A stretch of 24,718 bases of DNA from Comamonadaceae bacterium (lineage in GTDB: Bacteria; Pseudomonadota; Gammaproteobacteria; Burkholderiales; Burkholderiaceae_C), in contig CANGZG010000009.1 in assembly GCA_947458415.1 (NCBI GenBank), positions 1-24,718 on the forward strand, read 5' to 3'. The notes below the pieces were generated by a model. That model saw nothing but the letters and a program-made list of their open reading frames with translations, was not told where the DNA came from and did no database searches. Each line of letters opens with the position of its first letter. The first letter of the stretch is position 1. Made by a program: the position numbers and the translations under genes. Below, piece by piece: positions 15,082 through 23,070 of this stretch.

Positions 15082-17184
15082 ATGAGTGCTGATTACGCTG
15101 TTCATGGCGATGTCGCCGTGATTTCTATGAACAACCCACCGGTCAACGGCCTCGGCTTGGCGACCCGCCAAGCCATCGTTGAGGGCTTGCAACAAGCCAA
15201 GAACGATGCCGCCGTCAAGGCCATCGTCATCACCGGCGCTGGCAAGGCTTTTTCAGGCGGCGCAGACATCAAAGAATTCGGCTCTCCCAAAGCTTTGCAA
15301 GAACCCCATTTGCTCAGCGTCATCTCTGCCATTGAAAACTGCCCGAAACCGGTGGTGGCCGCGGTTCACAGTGTGGCCATGGGCGGTGGACTTGAATTGG
15401 CATTGGGTTGCCATTACCGCGTTGCCGCCCCCGGCTGCGATGTGGCCTTGCCAGAAGTGAAATTGGGTTTGATCCCCGGCGCTGGTGGCACCCAACGTCT
15501 GCCCCGAGTGATTGGCGTTGAAGCTGCGCTGAACATGATCGTCAGCGGCGAACCCGTTAAGAGCGAGATGCTGGCCATGTTGCCCGGTCAAACCTTGTTT
15601 GACCTGATGTCCGCCTCCAAGGACAGCCTGTTGCAAGAAGCCATTGCGTTTGCCCAAGGCGTGGTGGGAACCACGCCTCTGCCATTGGTGAGGAACTTGC
15701 CTTGCAAGCATCCGAACGCAGATGCGTTTTTCAAATTCAGCCACAACATGGTCAATGGCATGACCAAAGGCAAATACCCCGCACCCCCCAAATGCATTGA
15801 AGCGGTGCAAAACGCCACCAAAATGAAATTTGACCAAGGCATGGCCGCTGAGCGTGAAATTTTCACCAACTTGATGTGGACGCCTGAATGCCGCGCGTTG
15901 CGTCATTTGTTTGTAGCGCAACGTGCTGCTTCCAAGATCGACGATGTGCCGTCAGATACCCCTCAGCGCGAAATCAAATCTGTCGCCGTCATCGGTGCAG
16001 GCACCATGGGTGGCGGCATCAGCATGAATTTTCTGAACGCTGGCATTCCCGTCAAAATGTTAGAAATGAAACAAGAAGCGCTGGACAAAGGCGTGGGCAT
16101 CATGCGCAGCAACTATGAAGCGCAGGTCAAAAAAGGCAAGCTCAAAGAAGACAAATACAAAGAGCGCATGGGTTTGCTCAGCACCACGTTGAATTACGAG
16201 GATTTGAAAGACGCAGACCTGGTCATCGAAGCGGTGTTTGAAGAGATCGGTGTCAAAGAGCAGGTGTTCAAACAGCTCGATGCGGTCATGAAGCCCGGCG
16301 CGATTTTGGCCTCCAACACATCCACCCTGGATGTGAACGCCATTGCGCACTTCACCCAACGCCCGCAAGATGTGGTGGGGTTGCATTTCTTCAGTCCAGC
16401 CAATGTCATGAAGTTGCTGGAAGTGGTGCGTGGTGCAGACACGGCCAAAGATGTCATGGCCAGCGTCATGTCGGTCGCCAAAAAAATCAAAAAAACCGCG
16501 GTGGTCTCCGGCGTGTGCGATGGTTTCATCGGCAACCGCATGATCGAGCAATACAGCCGTCAAGCGGGCTTTCTGATCGAGGAAGGTTGTACACCGCAAC
16601 AAGTGGACAAAGCGGTTGAAAAATTTGGTTTCGCCATGGGGCCGTTTCGCATGGGTGACTTGGCAGGCAACGACATCGGTTGGGCGATTCGCAAAAGGCG
16701 TTATCAAGAAAAGCCCGACATGAAATACAGCAAAACCGCTGACCTGTTGTGTGAAATGGGCCGCTTCGGGCAAAAGGCCGGCAAAGGTTGGTACGACTAC
16801 CAAGCTGGCAAGCGTGACGCCATTCCCAGCAAAGAGGTGGAAGACATGATTGCCAACCACCGTCAATCGCTGGGCATCAGCGTGCGCAAAATCAGCGATG
16901 ACGAAATCGTGCAGCGCCTCGTGTTCTCCTTGGTCAACGAAGCCGCGCATATTTTGGAAGAAGGCATCGCGGCTCGAGCCAGTGACATCGACATGGTCTA
17001 CATCACGGGTTATGGCTTCCCGGTCTACCGCGGTGGCCCCATGATGTATGCCGATCAATTCGGGCTGTTCAACATGCTGCAAGCCATGCAACGTTTTTCT
17101 CAAAACCCACACGACGACGCTTCATTCTGGCAACCGGCACCTTTGCTGGCACGCTTGGTCGCCGAAGGCAAAACTTTCAATTAA
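15082..17184 (+). CDS. Bifunctional enoyl-CoA hydratase / 3-hydroxyacyl-CoA dehydrogenase (MFE-1/FadB-FadJ type)
   Basis: Catalyses beta-oxidation steps two and three: hydration of 2-enoyl-CoA and NAD-dependent oxidation of the resulting 3-hydroxyacyl-CoA. 700 residues. Crotonase domain (about 1-190) with the oxyanion segment SGGADIKEF and both catalytic glutamates, Glu105 in GGGLELALG and Glu125 in LPEVKLGLIPG. NAD-binding domain from about 299 with GAGTMGGG (305-312), catalytic His435 in VGLHFFSPANVMK and CDGFIGNRM. A duplicated C-terminal 3HCDH domain follows, ending with GYGFPVYRGGPM. The order matches E. coli FadB/FadJ, but monofunctional names such as hadh are also used. The ATG has AAGGAA upstream. 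The thiolase gene follows after nine bases, so they form one transcript, and the products may form a complex. Confidence 0.95.
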   Translation: MSADYAVHGDVAVISMNNPPVNGLGLATRQAIVEGLQQAKNDAAVKAIVITGAGKAFSGGADIKEFGSPKALQEPHLLSVISAIENCPKPVVAAVHSVAMGGGLELALGCHYRVAAPGCDVALPEVKLGLIPGAGGTQRLPRVIGVEAALNMIVSGEPVKSEMLAMLPGQTLFDLMSASKDSLLQEAIAFAQGVVGTTPLPLVRNLPCKHPNADAFFKFSHNMVNGMTKGKYPAPPKCIEAVQNATKMKFDQGMAAEREIFTNLMWTPECRALRHLFVAQRAASKIDDVPSDTPQREIKSVAVIGAGTMGGGISMNFLNAGIPVKMLEMKQEALDKGVGIMRSNYEAQVKKGKLKEDKYKERMGLLSTTLNYEDLKDADLVIEAVFEEIGVKEQVFKQLDAVMKPGAILASNTSTLDVNAIAHFTQRPQDVVGLHFFSPANVMKLLEVVRGADTAKDVMASVMSVAKKIKKTAVVSGVCDGFIGNRMIEQYSRQAGFLIEEGCTPQQVDKAVEKFGFAMGPFRMGDLAGNDIGWAIRKRRYQEKPDMKYSKTADLLCEMGRFGQKAGKGWYDYQAGKRDAIPSKEVEDMIANHRQSLGISVRKISDDEIVQRLVFSLVNEAAHILEEGIAARASDIDMVYITGYGFPVYRGGPMMYADQFGLFNMLQAMQRFSQNPHDDASFWQPAPLLARLVAEGKTFN

Positions 17185-17193
17185 GGAGTCCCC

Positions 17194-18369
17194 ATGACAA
17201 ACGCCGTCATTGTTTCCACCGCCCGCACCCCCTTGGCCAAAAGTTGGCGCGGTGCTTTCAACATGACCCATGGCGCCACCTTGGGTGGACACGCGGTCAA
17301 ACACGCCATTGCACGCGCGGGCATCGAGGCCGCTGAAGTCGAAGATGTCATCATGGGCTGCGCCAACCCCGAAGGCGCCACCGGTGCCAACATCGCCAGA
17401 CAAATTGCGCTGATGGCAGATTGCCCGATCACCGTGAGTGGCTTGACCGTCAACCGTTTTTGTTCCTCTGGCCTGCAAACCATCGCATTGGCTTCGCAGC
17501 GTGTCATCGCTGGCGAGGGCGATGTCTATGTGGCTGGGGGTGTTGAAAGCATCTCTTGTGTGCAACAAGAGATGAACCAGCACATGTTGTCTGACCCGGC
17601 GCTGATGAAGAAAAAACCCGAAATCTACTGGAACATGTTGCAAACCGCCGAGCAAGTCGCCAAGCGTTACAACATCGGGCGTGACCGCATGGATGAGTAC
17701 GGATCGGCCAGCCAGCAAAAAGCCTGCGCTGCCCAAGCGGCAGGCAAATTCACCGACGAAATCGCGCCCATCACCGTGCAAGCGGGTGTGGTCGACAAAG
17801 TCATGGGCATGATGACCAAACAAGTCACCGTCAGCGTCGACGAGGGACTTCGTGAGGGCACCACGGCCGAAGGCATTGCAGGCATCAAACCGGCCATGCC
17901 GGGTGGCGTGATTGCGGCGGGCAATGCGTCTCAGTTCTCAGACGGTGCCGGTGCGTGTGTGGTGGTCAATGAAGACTACGCCAGCAAACACAACCTCCAA
18001 CCCTTGGGACGTTTTCTGGGATTCGCCGTGGCCGGTTGTGAGCCTGACGAAATGGGCATTGGTCCGGTTTATGCCATCCCCAAAGTGCTCAAGCGCTTGG
18101 GCTTGGGCATCAACGACATCGATTTGTGGGAACTCAATGAAGCGTTTGCGGTGCAAGTGTTGTATTGCCGTGACAAGCTGGGCATTCCGCCAGAGCTGCT
18201 CAATGTCAATGGCGGCGCCATCGCCGTCGGTCACCCTTATGGCGTCAGCGGCCAACGCTTGACCGGTCATGCGCTGATCGAAGGCAAACGCCGGGGTGCC
18301 AAACGCGTGTGTGTCACCATGTGCATCGGTGGCGGCATGGGTGCAGCAGGCGTGTTTGAAGTCCTGTGA
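17194..18369 (+). CDS. Acetyl-CoA C-acyltransferase (3-ketoacyl-CoA thiolase)
   Basis: Last beta-oxidation step: thiolytic cleavage of 3-ketoacyl-CoA to acetyl-CoA and a shortened acyl-CoA. 391 residues, usual length. Active-site residues: Cys90 in VNRFCSSGLQ (acylated nucleophile), His347 in NGGAIAVGHPYGVSGQR and Cys377 in VTMCIGGGMGAAGVFE. LNEAFAVQ is also present. The ribosome site AAGGAG overlaps the upstream stop codon (taaggag), a sign of coupled translation with the hydratase-dehydrogenase. A strong intrinsic terminator follows about 20 bases after the stop. Sequence alone does not separate degradative FadA-type from PhaA-type chain-length preference, but the context favours beta-oxidation. 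Confidence 0.95.
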   Translation: MTNAVIVSTARTPLAKSWRGAFNMTHGATLGGHAVKHAIARAGIEAAEVEDVIMGCANPEGATGANIARQIALMADCPITVSGLTVNRFCSSGLQTIALASQRVIAGEGDVYVAGGVESISCVQQEMNQHMLSDPALMKKKPEIYWNMLQTAEQVAKRYNIGRDRMDEYGSASQQKACAAQAAGKFTDEIAPITVQAGVVDKVMGMMTKQVTVSVDEGLREGTTAEGIAGIKPAMPGGVIAAGNASQFSDGAGACVVVNEDYASKHNLQPLGRFLGFAVAGCEPDEMGIGPVYAIPKVLKRLGLGINDIDLWELNEAFAVQVLYCRDKLGIPPELLNVNGGAIAVGHPYGVSGQRLTGHALIEGKRRGAKRVCVTMCIGGGMGAAGVFEVL

Positions 18370-18391
18370 ATCGGGCAGTCATCCACAAGAC

Positions 18392-18420
18392 AACCCGTCC
18401 GCCGTGACGGGTTTTTTTCT
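18392..18420 (+). terminator. Intrinsic terminator after the thiolase gene
   Basis: AACCCGTC (18392-18399) pairs perfectly with GACGGGTT (18406-18413) across a six-base loop and runs into seven T. This is a textbook Rho-independent terminator. It ends only about 15 bases before the ATG of the next gene. Confidence 0.9.
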
Positions 18421-18434
18421 TTTAAAGTCACCCC

Positions 18435-20249
18435 ATGTCCTTGCGCCACACTGTCGATTTTTTACTGTACCAATGGCTACAGGTTGAACGCTTGCAAGCC
18501 CGACCGAGGTTTGCCGACCATTCACGTGACACCTTTGATGCGGTGCTGGATACCTGCGAAAGAATCGCGCGCGAAAAATACGCACCGTTCAACCGAACTG
18601 TCGACACCCAAGAGCCGCAGTTTGACGGCGAGAAAGTGGTCTTGCCCGCCTGCACCCAAGACGCGTTGAACGCTTATGCAGCGAGTGGCATGTTGAGTGC
18701 CGCACAAGACTACGACATTGGCGGAATGCAATTGCCTTATACGGTGGAAGCCGCTGCCAATGCTTTTTTTGCGTGTGCTTCTGTCAGCATTGGCGCGAGC
18801 ATGTTGACGGTGGCCAATGCCAATTTGCTGATGGCCCACGGCAGCGAGGTGCAACGCAACGTGTTTGCCTTGAACCAATTCAATGGCCGTTTTGCGGGCA
18901 CCATGTGTTTGTCAGAGCCCCAAGCCGGTTCATCGTTGTCAGACATCACGACTCGCGCCACACCTGACGGCGATGACCACGCCAACGATGCTTTGGGACC
19001 ACGCTATCGCCTCAAAGGCAACAAGATGTGGATCTCCACGGGCGACCATGAATTGACCGAGAACATCGTGCACCTGGTGTTGGCCAAAATTCCGGGGCCA
19101 GATGGGAAATTGATCGCTGGCACCAAAGGCATTTCTCTGTTCGTCGTGCCCAAGCATCTGGTCAATGCACATGGCGAACTCACTGGCGAGCGCAACGATG
19201 TGTCACTCGCAGGTTTGAACCACAAACTCGGTTGGCGCGGCACGGTCAACACCTTGCTCAATTTTGGCGAAGGTCGTTATTCACCCCACGGTCAAAGCGG
19301 TGCGATGGGTTATTTGGTGGGACAACCTGGCGAGGGTTTGCGCTGCATGTTCCACATGATGAACGAAGCACGCATTGGTGTGGGCTTGGCCGCCACGATG
19401 TTGGGCTTGGCAGGCTATCAGGCTTCACTGGACTACGCATTGACCCGTACCCAAGGCAGGCCCGTGGGCCCGGCGGGCAAGAACCCCGAAATGCCTGCGG
19501 TGCGTCTGATTGAACATGCAGACATCAAACGCATGTTGTTGGCGCAAAAAGCCTATGGTGAAGGCGCCTTGGCGCTGGGTTTGTTCGGTGCGCGTTTGGT
19601 GGATGAATTGCACACCGGTGACGCGCACCAACAGCACGAGGCCCAATGGTTGCTGGAAGTGCTCACGCCCATCATCAAAAGTTGGCCCAGCGAATGGTGC
19701 TTGGAGGCGAACAGTTTGGCCATCCAAATCCATGGGGGTTATGGCTACACCCGAGATTTTCCGGTTGAACAATACTGGCGCGACAACCGATTGAACATGA
19801 TTCACGAAGGCACCCACGGCATCCAAGCCATGGATTTGTTGGGACGCAAAGTTTTGTTGAAAGACGGCTTGGGCTTGCAATTGTTAGCGCAACGCATCCT
19901 TGACACATGCCAACGTTCAGTGAGTCCGACCGAACATGCGCAATCCCAAGCGTTGCAACAAGCATGGTCTGACCTGATGCAAGCCACACGTGAGGCTTGG
20001 CAAGGAAATGACCCCGCGTTGTCATTGGCCAATGCCGTGCCTTATATGCAAGCCTTTGGTCACACCGTGTTGGCTTGGGTCTGGCTTGATGTCAGTCTGG
20101 CCAGCCAAGGCGACGACGCAGCCAGTGTGGGAAGGCGTCATGCTTGCCAATATTTCTTCAACTATGAATTGCCCAAGACATCGGCTTGGTTGCAAGTGGT
20201 GAAATCACAAGATGCCACGTGTGCCCACATGCCCATTGATGCTTTTTGA
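18435..20249 (+). CDS. Large acyl-CoA dehydrogenase (DmdC-type, with C-terminal extension)
   Basis: FAD enzyme for the first oxidation of beta-oxidation, acyl-CoA to trans-2-enoyl-CoA. 604 residues, the size of the large DmdC-like subfamily rather than the about 380-residue MCAD type; the extra part is a C-terminal helical domain (about 480-600). Motifs: MCLSEPQAGSSLSDITTRA (flavin/substrate loop), YRLKGNKMWISTGDHE, NEARIGVGL, IQIHGGYGYTRDFPVEQYWRD, and the catalytic base Glu458 in IHEGTHGIQAMDLLGRK. The start MSLRHTVDFLLYQWL fits relatives; no clear ribosome site precedes it (AAAGTCACCCC). The databases often call this family 3-(methylthio)propionyl-CoA dehydrogenase, but here it more likely acts on the pathway's own acyl-CoA. 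It begins a run of closely spaced genes that continues to the window end. Confidence 0.94.
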   Translation: MSLRHTVDFLLYQWLQVERLQARPRFADHSRDTFDAVLDTCERIAREKYAPFNRTVDTQEPQFDGEKVVLPACTQDALNAYAASGMLSAAQDYDIGGMQLPYTVEAAANAFFACASVSIGASMLTVANANLLMAHGSEVQRNVFALNQFNGRFAGTMCLSEPQAGSSLSDITTRATPDGDDHANDALGPRYRLKGNKMWISTGDHELTENIVHLVLAKIPGPDGKLIAGTKGISLFVVPKHLVNAHGELTGERNDVSLAGLNHKLGWRGTVNTLLNFGEGRYSPHGQSGAMGYLVGQPGEGLRCMFHMMNEARIGVGLAATMLGLAGYQASLDYALTRTQGRPVGPAGKNPEMPAVRLIEHADIKRMLLAQKAYGEGALALGLFGARLVDELHTGDAHQQHEAQWLLEVLTPIIKSWPSEWCLEANSLAIQIHGGYGYTRDFPVEQYWRDNRLNMIHEGTHGIQAMDLLGRKVLLKDGLGLQLLAQRILDTCQRSVSPTEHAQSQALQQAWSDLMQATREAWQGNDPALSLANAVPYMQAFGHTVLAWVWLDVSLASQGDDAASVGRRHACQYFFNYELPKTSAWLQVVKSQDATCAHMPIDAF

Positions 20250-20272
20250 GCCCGACCCCAAGGAAACACCCC

Positions 20273-21085
20273 ATGACTCGCACTGTGAAACAACTTTTTG
20301 ACCTGACTGGCAAAACCGCATTGGTGACTGGCGGCTCACGCGGACTGGGTCTGCAACTGGCCCATGCGCTGGGCGAAGCCGGTGCACGCATCATGCTGAG
20401 TTCACGCAAAGAAGCCGACTTGCAAGCAGCGGCTTCTGAGTTGAAACACGCGGGCATCGATGTGCAATGGTTGGCCGCTGATTGCGCCAACGAGAAAGAC
20501 ATTCACCGGTTGGGTGCTGAAACTTTGCAAGCCTTTGGCCATGTGGATGTCTTGGTGAACAACGCCGGTGCGGCATGGGGTTCACCCGCCGAAGACCACC
20601 CCTTAGAAGCTTGGGACAAGGTCATGAATTTGAACGTGCGCGGTTATTTCATTTTGAGCCAATACTTGGGCAAACACAGCATGATTGGTCGGCGCAAGGG
20701 CAGCATCATCAATGTCGCCTCCATCGCTGGTTTGGCCGGTAACCCCAGCGGCATGAAAACCTTGGCCTACAACACCTCCAAAGCGGCAGTGATCAATTTC
20801 ACCCGCGCGCTCGCTGGCGAATGGGGCGAACACGGTATCCGCGTGAATGCGATTTGCCCCGGCTTTTTCCCCAGCAAAATGACCGCAGGTTTATTGAGAT
20901 CCATGGGAGAAGACACGATGGCCTCGCATGCGCCGCTACGCCGCTTAGGCGACGACGAAGACCTCAAAGGCTTGGCCTTGTTATTTGCATCCGACGCAGG
21001 CAAACACATCACCGGCCAATGGATGGCCGTGGATGGCGGCGTCAGTGCCATTCTCGGCGGATCCGATGCCTCTCATCACGCCTGA
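20273..21085 (+). CDS. SDR-family NAD(P)-dependent oxidoreductase
   Basis: Classical short-chain dehydrogenase, 270 residues. Cofactor motif TGGSRGLG at 19-26, NNAG at 96-99 and the full catalytic set Asn121, Ser150, Tyr166, Lys170. Ser/Arg in the glycine loop and SSRKEADL after beta-2 suggest NADP(H) preference. It resembles 3-ketoacyl reductase, RhlG-like or gluconate 5-dehydrogenase-like members; the substrate is unknown, and a 3-hydroxyacyl or ketoacyl intermediate is plausible from context. I take the ATG at 20273 with AAGGA at 20260-20264; an in-frame TTG at 20246 overlaps the preceding gene and is rejected. Confidence 0.92.
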   Translation: MTRTVKQLFDLTGKTALVTGGSRGLGLQLAHALGEAGARIMLSSRKEADLQAAASELKHAGIDVQWLAADCANEKDIHRLGAETLQAFGHVDVLVNNAGAAWGSPAEDHPLEAWDKVMNLNVRGYFILSQYLGKHSMIGRRKGSIINVASIAGLAGNPSGMKTLAYNTSKAAVINFTRALAGEWGEHGIRVNAICPGFFPSKMTAGLLRSMGEDTMASHAPLRRLGDDEDLKGLALLFASDAGKHITGQWMAVDGGVSAILGGSDASHHA

Positions 21086-21123
21086 TTTTCCTTTCACTTG
21101 ACCAAACACCCACGGAGACACAC

Positions 21124-22137
21124 ATGCCACAAAACCCCCAAATCCATTTGGTCAGCCGCCCCAAGGGCGAGCCTTTGGCCGAAAACTTCCAATTACTGAC
21201 GCTCGACACGCCTGCGTTGGCTGACCAACAGGTCTTGGTCAAACACGAATACCTCAGCCTTGACCCCTACATGCGCGGGCGCATGAATGACGTGAAAAGC
21301 TACACCTTGCCGCAGCCACTCAACAGCGTGATGATTGGTGGCACGGTTGGCGAAGTGGTGGAAAGCCGCCACCCAGGGTTTTCGCCGGGTGACAAAGTGG
21401 TGGGCATGGGGGGTTGGCAAACCTACAGCGTGGTCGACGCCAGCGCCCCGGGCGCATTGCGCAAGATCGACACCACGCATGTGCCCATCAGCCATTACCT
21501 TGGTGCGGTTGGCATGCCCGGCGTCACCGCATGGCACGGTCTGGTTCGCATCATTGAACCCAAAGCAGGGCAGACCTTGACCGTCAGCGCAGCCAGCGGC
21601 GCCGTGGGCAGCGCATTTGGTGCGTTGGCCAAAGCGCGTGGTTGCCGCGTCATCGGCATTGCCGGCGGCAAAGACAAATGCGACTACGTCACCCACGATT
21701 TGGGTTTTGACGCCTGCATCGATTACAAGCAGCACAACGACTACCTGTCCTTGTCCAAAGCCTTGAAGGACGTCTGCCCCGACGGCATCGACGGCCATTT
21801 TGAAAATGTGGGTGGCATGGTGTTGGACGCGGTCATGCTCAGAATGAACCACTTCAGCAGCATCGCGGTATGCGGCATGATTTCTGGCTACAACGGCCAC
21901 CCGATCCCCATGGCCAATCCCTCATTGATCTTGGTCAACCGAATGAAGGTGCAAGGCTTCATCGTCAGCGAACACCCAGCGGATTGGCCACTGGCACTCA
22001 AAGAATTGGGTGAACTGGTGGGCAGTGGCAAATTCAAACCACGCGAAACCGTGGCACAGGGCCTGGCCAACGCACCCGAGGCATTTTTTGGTTTGCTCAA
22101 GGGCAAAAATTTCGGCAAGCAAGTCGTCAAGATTTGA
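21124..22137 (+). CDS. NADP-dependent oxidoreductase, zinc-independent MDR (CurA/leukotriene B4 dehydrogenase-like)
   Basis: 337-residue medium-chain reductase of the group that reduces activated C=C bonds (CurA, prostaglandin/LTB4 reductases). Visible: LSLDPYMRGRMND, GGTVGEVVESRHPGFSPGDKV, MPGVTAWHGL, cofactor motif AASGAVGS at 156-163, DGHFENVGG and SLILVNRMKVQGFIV. There are no catalytic zinc ligands, as expected. The ATG at 21124 has GGAG ten bases before it. The reading frame is open for 100 further codons upstream, but that stretch overlaps the SDR gene in another frame and is not coding. In this cluster it might reduce an enoyl intermediate or detoxify reactive enals; that is inference. 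Confidence 0.93.
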   Translation: MPQNPQIHLVSRPKGEPLAENFQLLTLDTPALADQQVLVKHEYLSLDPYMRGRMNDVKSYTLPQPLNSVMIGGTVGEVVESRHPGFSPGDKVVGMGGWQTYSVVDASAPGALRKIDTTHVPISHYLGAVGMPGVTAWHGLVRIIEPKAGQTLTVSAASGAVGSAFGALAKARGCRVIGIAGGKDKCDYVTHDLGFDACIDYKQHNDYLSLSKALKDVCPDGIDGHFENVGGMVLDAVMLRMNHFSSIAVCGMISGYNGHPIPMANPSLILVNRMKVQGFIVSEHPADWPLALKELGELVGSGKFKPRETVAQGLANAPEAFFGLLKGKNFGKQVVKI

Positions 22138-22143
22138 GGTCAC

Positions 22144-23070
22144 ATGATTCTTCACCATTACCCCACATCGCCGTTTGCCGAAAAAATCCGTTTGATTTTT
22201 GGCTACAAACGCATGGAATGGCAGGGCGTTGAAATTCCGATGGTCATGCCCAAACCGGATTTGATGCCGCTGACTGGCGGTTACCGCAAACCACCGGTGC
22301 TGCAAATCGGCGCAGACATGTATTGCGACACCGCATTGATTTGCGATGTGCTCGAGCAGATGGTGCCCACGCCCTCGCTCTACCACGCCGCACCCAAAGG
22401 CTTGGTCAGGACCGTGGCGCAATGGGCAGACAACGTGTTGTTTCCTGTGGCCATGGCATACAACTTTCAACCCGCAGGGGCACAGCATGTGATGGCGAGC
22501 ATGCCCGCCGATGTGGTCAAGGTCTTTGCCGAAGACCGCAAAGCCATGCGCGGCGGTGGTGCACGCATGCCTGCGCCAGACGCCACTGCCATGTACAAAA
22601 GCCATTTGCGACGCTTATCAACCATGTTGGAAGACCATGCGTTTTTGTTGGGTGACACGCCTTGCTTGGCCGATTTTTCTGTCTATCACTCGGTGTGGTT
22701 CACCATGGTGAAAGTGCCTGTGATTGACCACATTTTGGACGCCACACCGTTGGTGAGGGAATGGGGGCATCGCATGGCTTCGATCGGGCACGGCAAGTCG
22801 CAAGCCATCACCGCCGCGCAAGCATTGCACATCGCGGCGGCCGCGCAACCTGTTGCTTTGCATGACGATGTGTTCCAAGACGAACACGGCATCCCGCTTG
22901 GCACGCAGGTCAGTGTCGCGGCAGACAGCTTTGGCACCGAACCCACCACAGGCACCTTGGTGGCAGCCACGCGCACCCGCTTGACCCTGGAACGAAACGA
23001 TCCGCAAGTGGGCCAATTGCATGTGCACTTTCCTCGCATGGGCTTCATCATGAAAAAGGCCGACGCATGA
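22144..23070 (+). CDS. Glutathione S-transferase-family protein with extra C-terminal domain
   Basis: 308 residues. N-terminal thioredoxin-fold domain (about 1-76) with YPTSPFAEKIR at 6-16 (Ser9 candidate active residue), the cis-Pro segment PPVLQ and Asp62-Thr63. A helical domain (about 85-220) includes FLLGDTPCLADFSVYH. From about 235 a roughly 75-residue tail, rich in Thr and Val with alternating polarity (for example TQVSVAADSFGTEPTTG and TGTLVAATRTRLTLERN), looks like a small beta domain not found in ordinary 200-220-residue GSTs. The start follows the MDR stop by six bases and the GAGGT ribosome site overlaps that stop. The stop overlaps the next ATG (ATGA). Role unknown; conjugation or isomerisation of a reactive pathway intermediate is possible. 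Confidence 0.88.
   Translation: MILHHYPTSPFAEKIRLIFGYKRMEWQGVEIPMVMPKPDLMPLTGGYRKPPVLQIGADMYCDTALICDVLEQMVPTPSLYHAAPKGLVRTVAQWADNVLFPVAMAYNFQPAGAQHVMASMPADVVKVFAEDRKAMRGGGARMPAPDATAMYKSHLRRLSTMLEDHAFLLGDTPCLADFSVYHSVWFTMVKVPVIDHILDATPLVREWGHRMASIGHGKSQAITAAQALHIAAAAQPVALHDDVFQDEHGIPLGTQVSVAADSFGTEPTTGTLVAATRTRLTLERNDPQVGQLHVHFPRMGFIMKKADA

Noticed and set aside
16060..17112. 350-codon open frame on the minus strand inside the hydratase-dehydrogenase gene
   Set aside because: Antisense shadow of a conserved enzyme. The product is His/Phe/Asp-rich with no recognisable motif and no ribosome site.
8223..20249. A DMSP demethylation pathway
   Set aside because: Only the broad DmdB/DmdC-like families are present. 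There is no DmdA or DmdD-specific gene, so the claim would rest on annotation names alone.
20821..21123. Upstream in-frame extension of the MDR oxidoreductase
   Set aside because: The extension is Arg-rich, overlaps the SDR gene in another frame and matches no family. The ATG at 21124 has a good ribosome site and the family-typical start.
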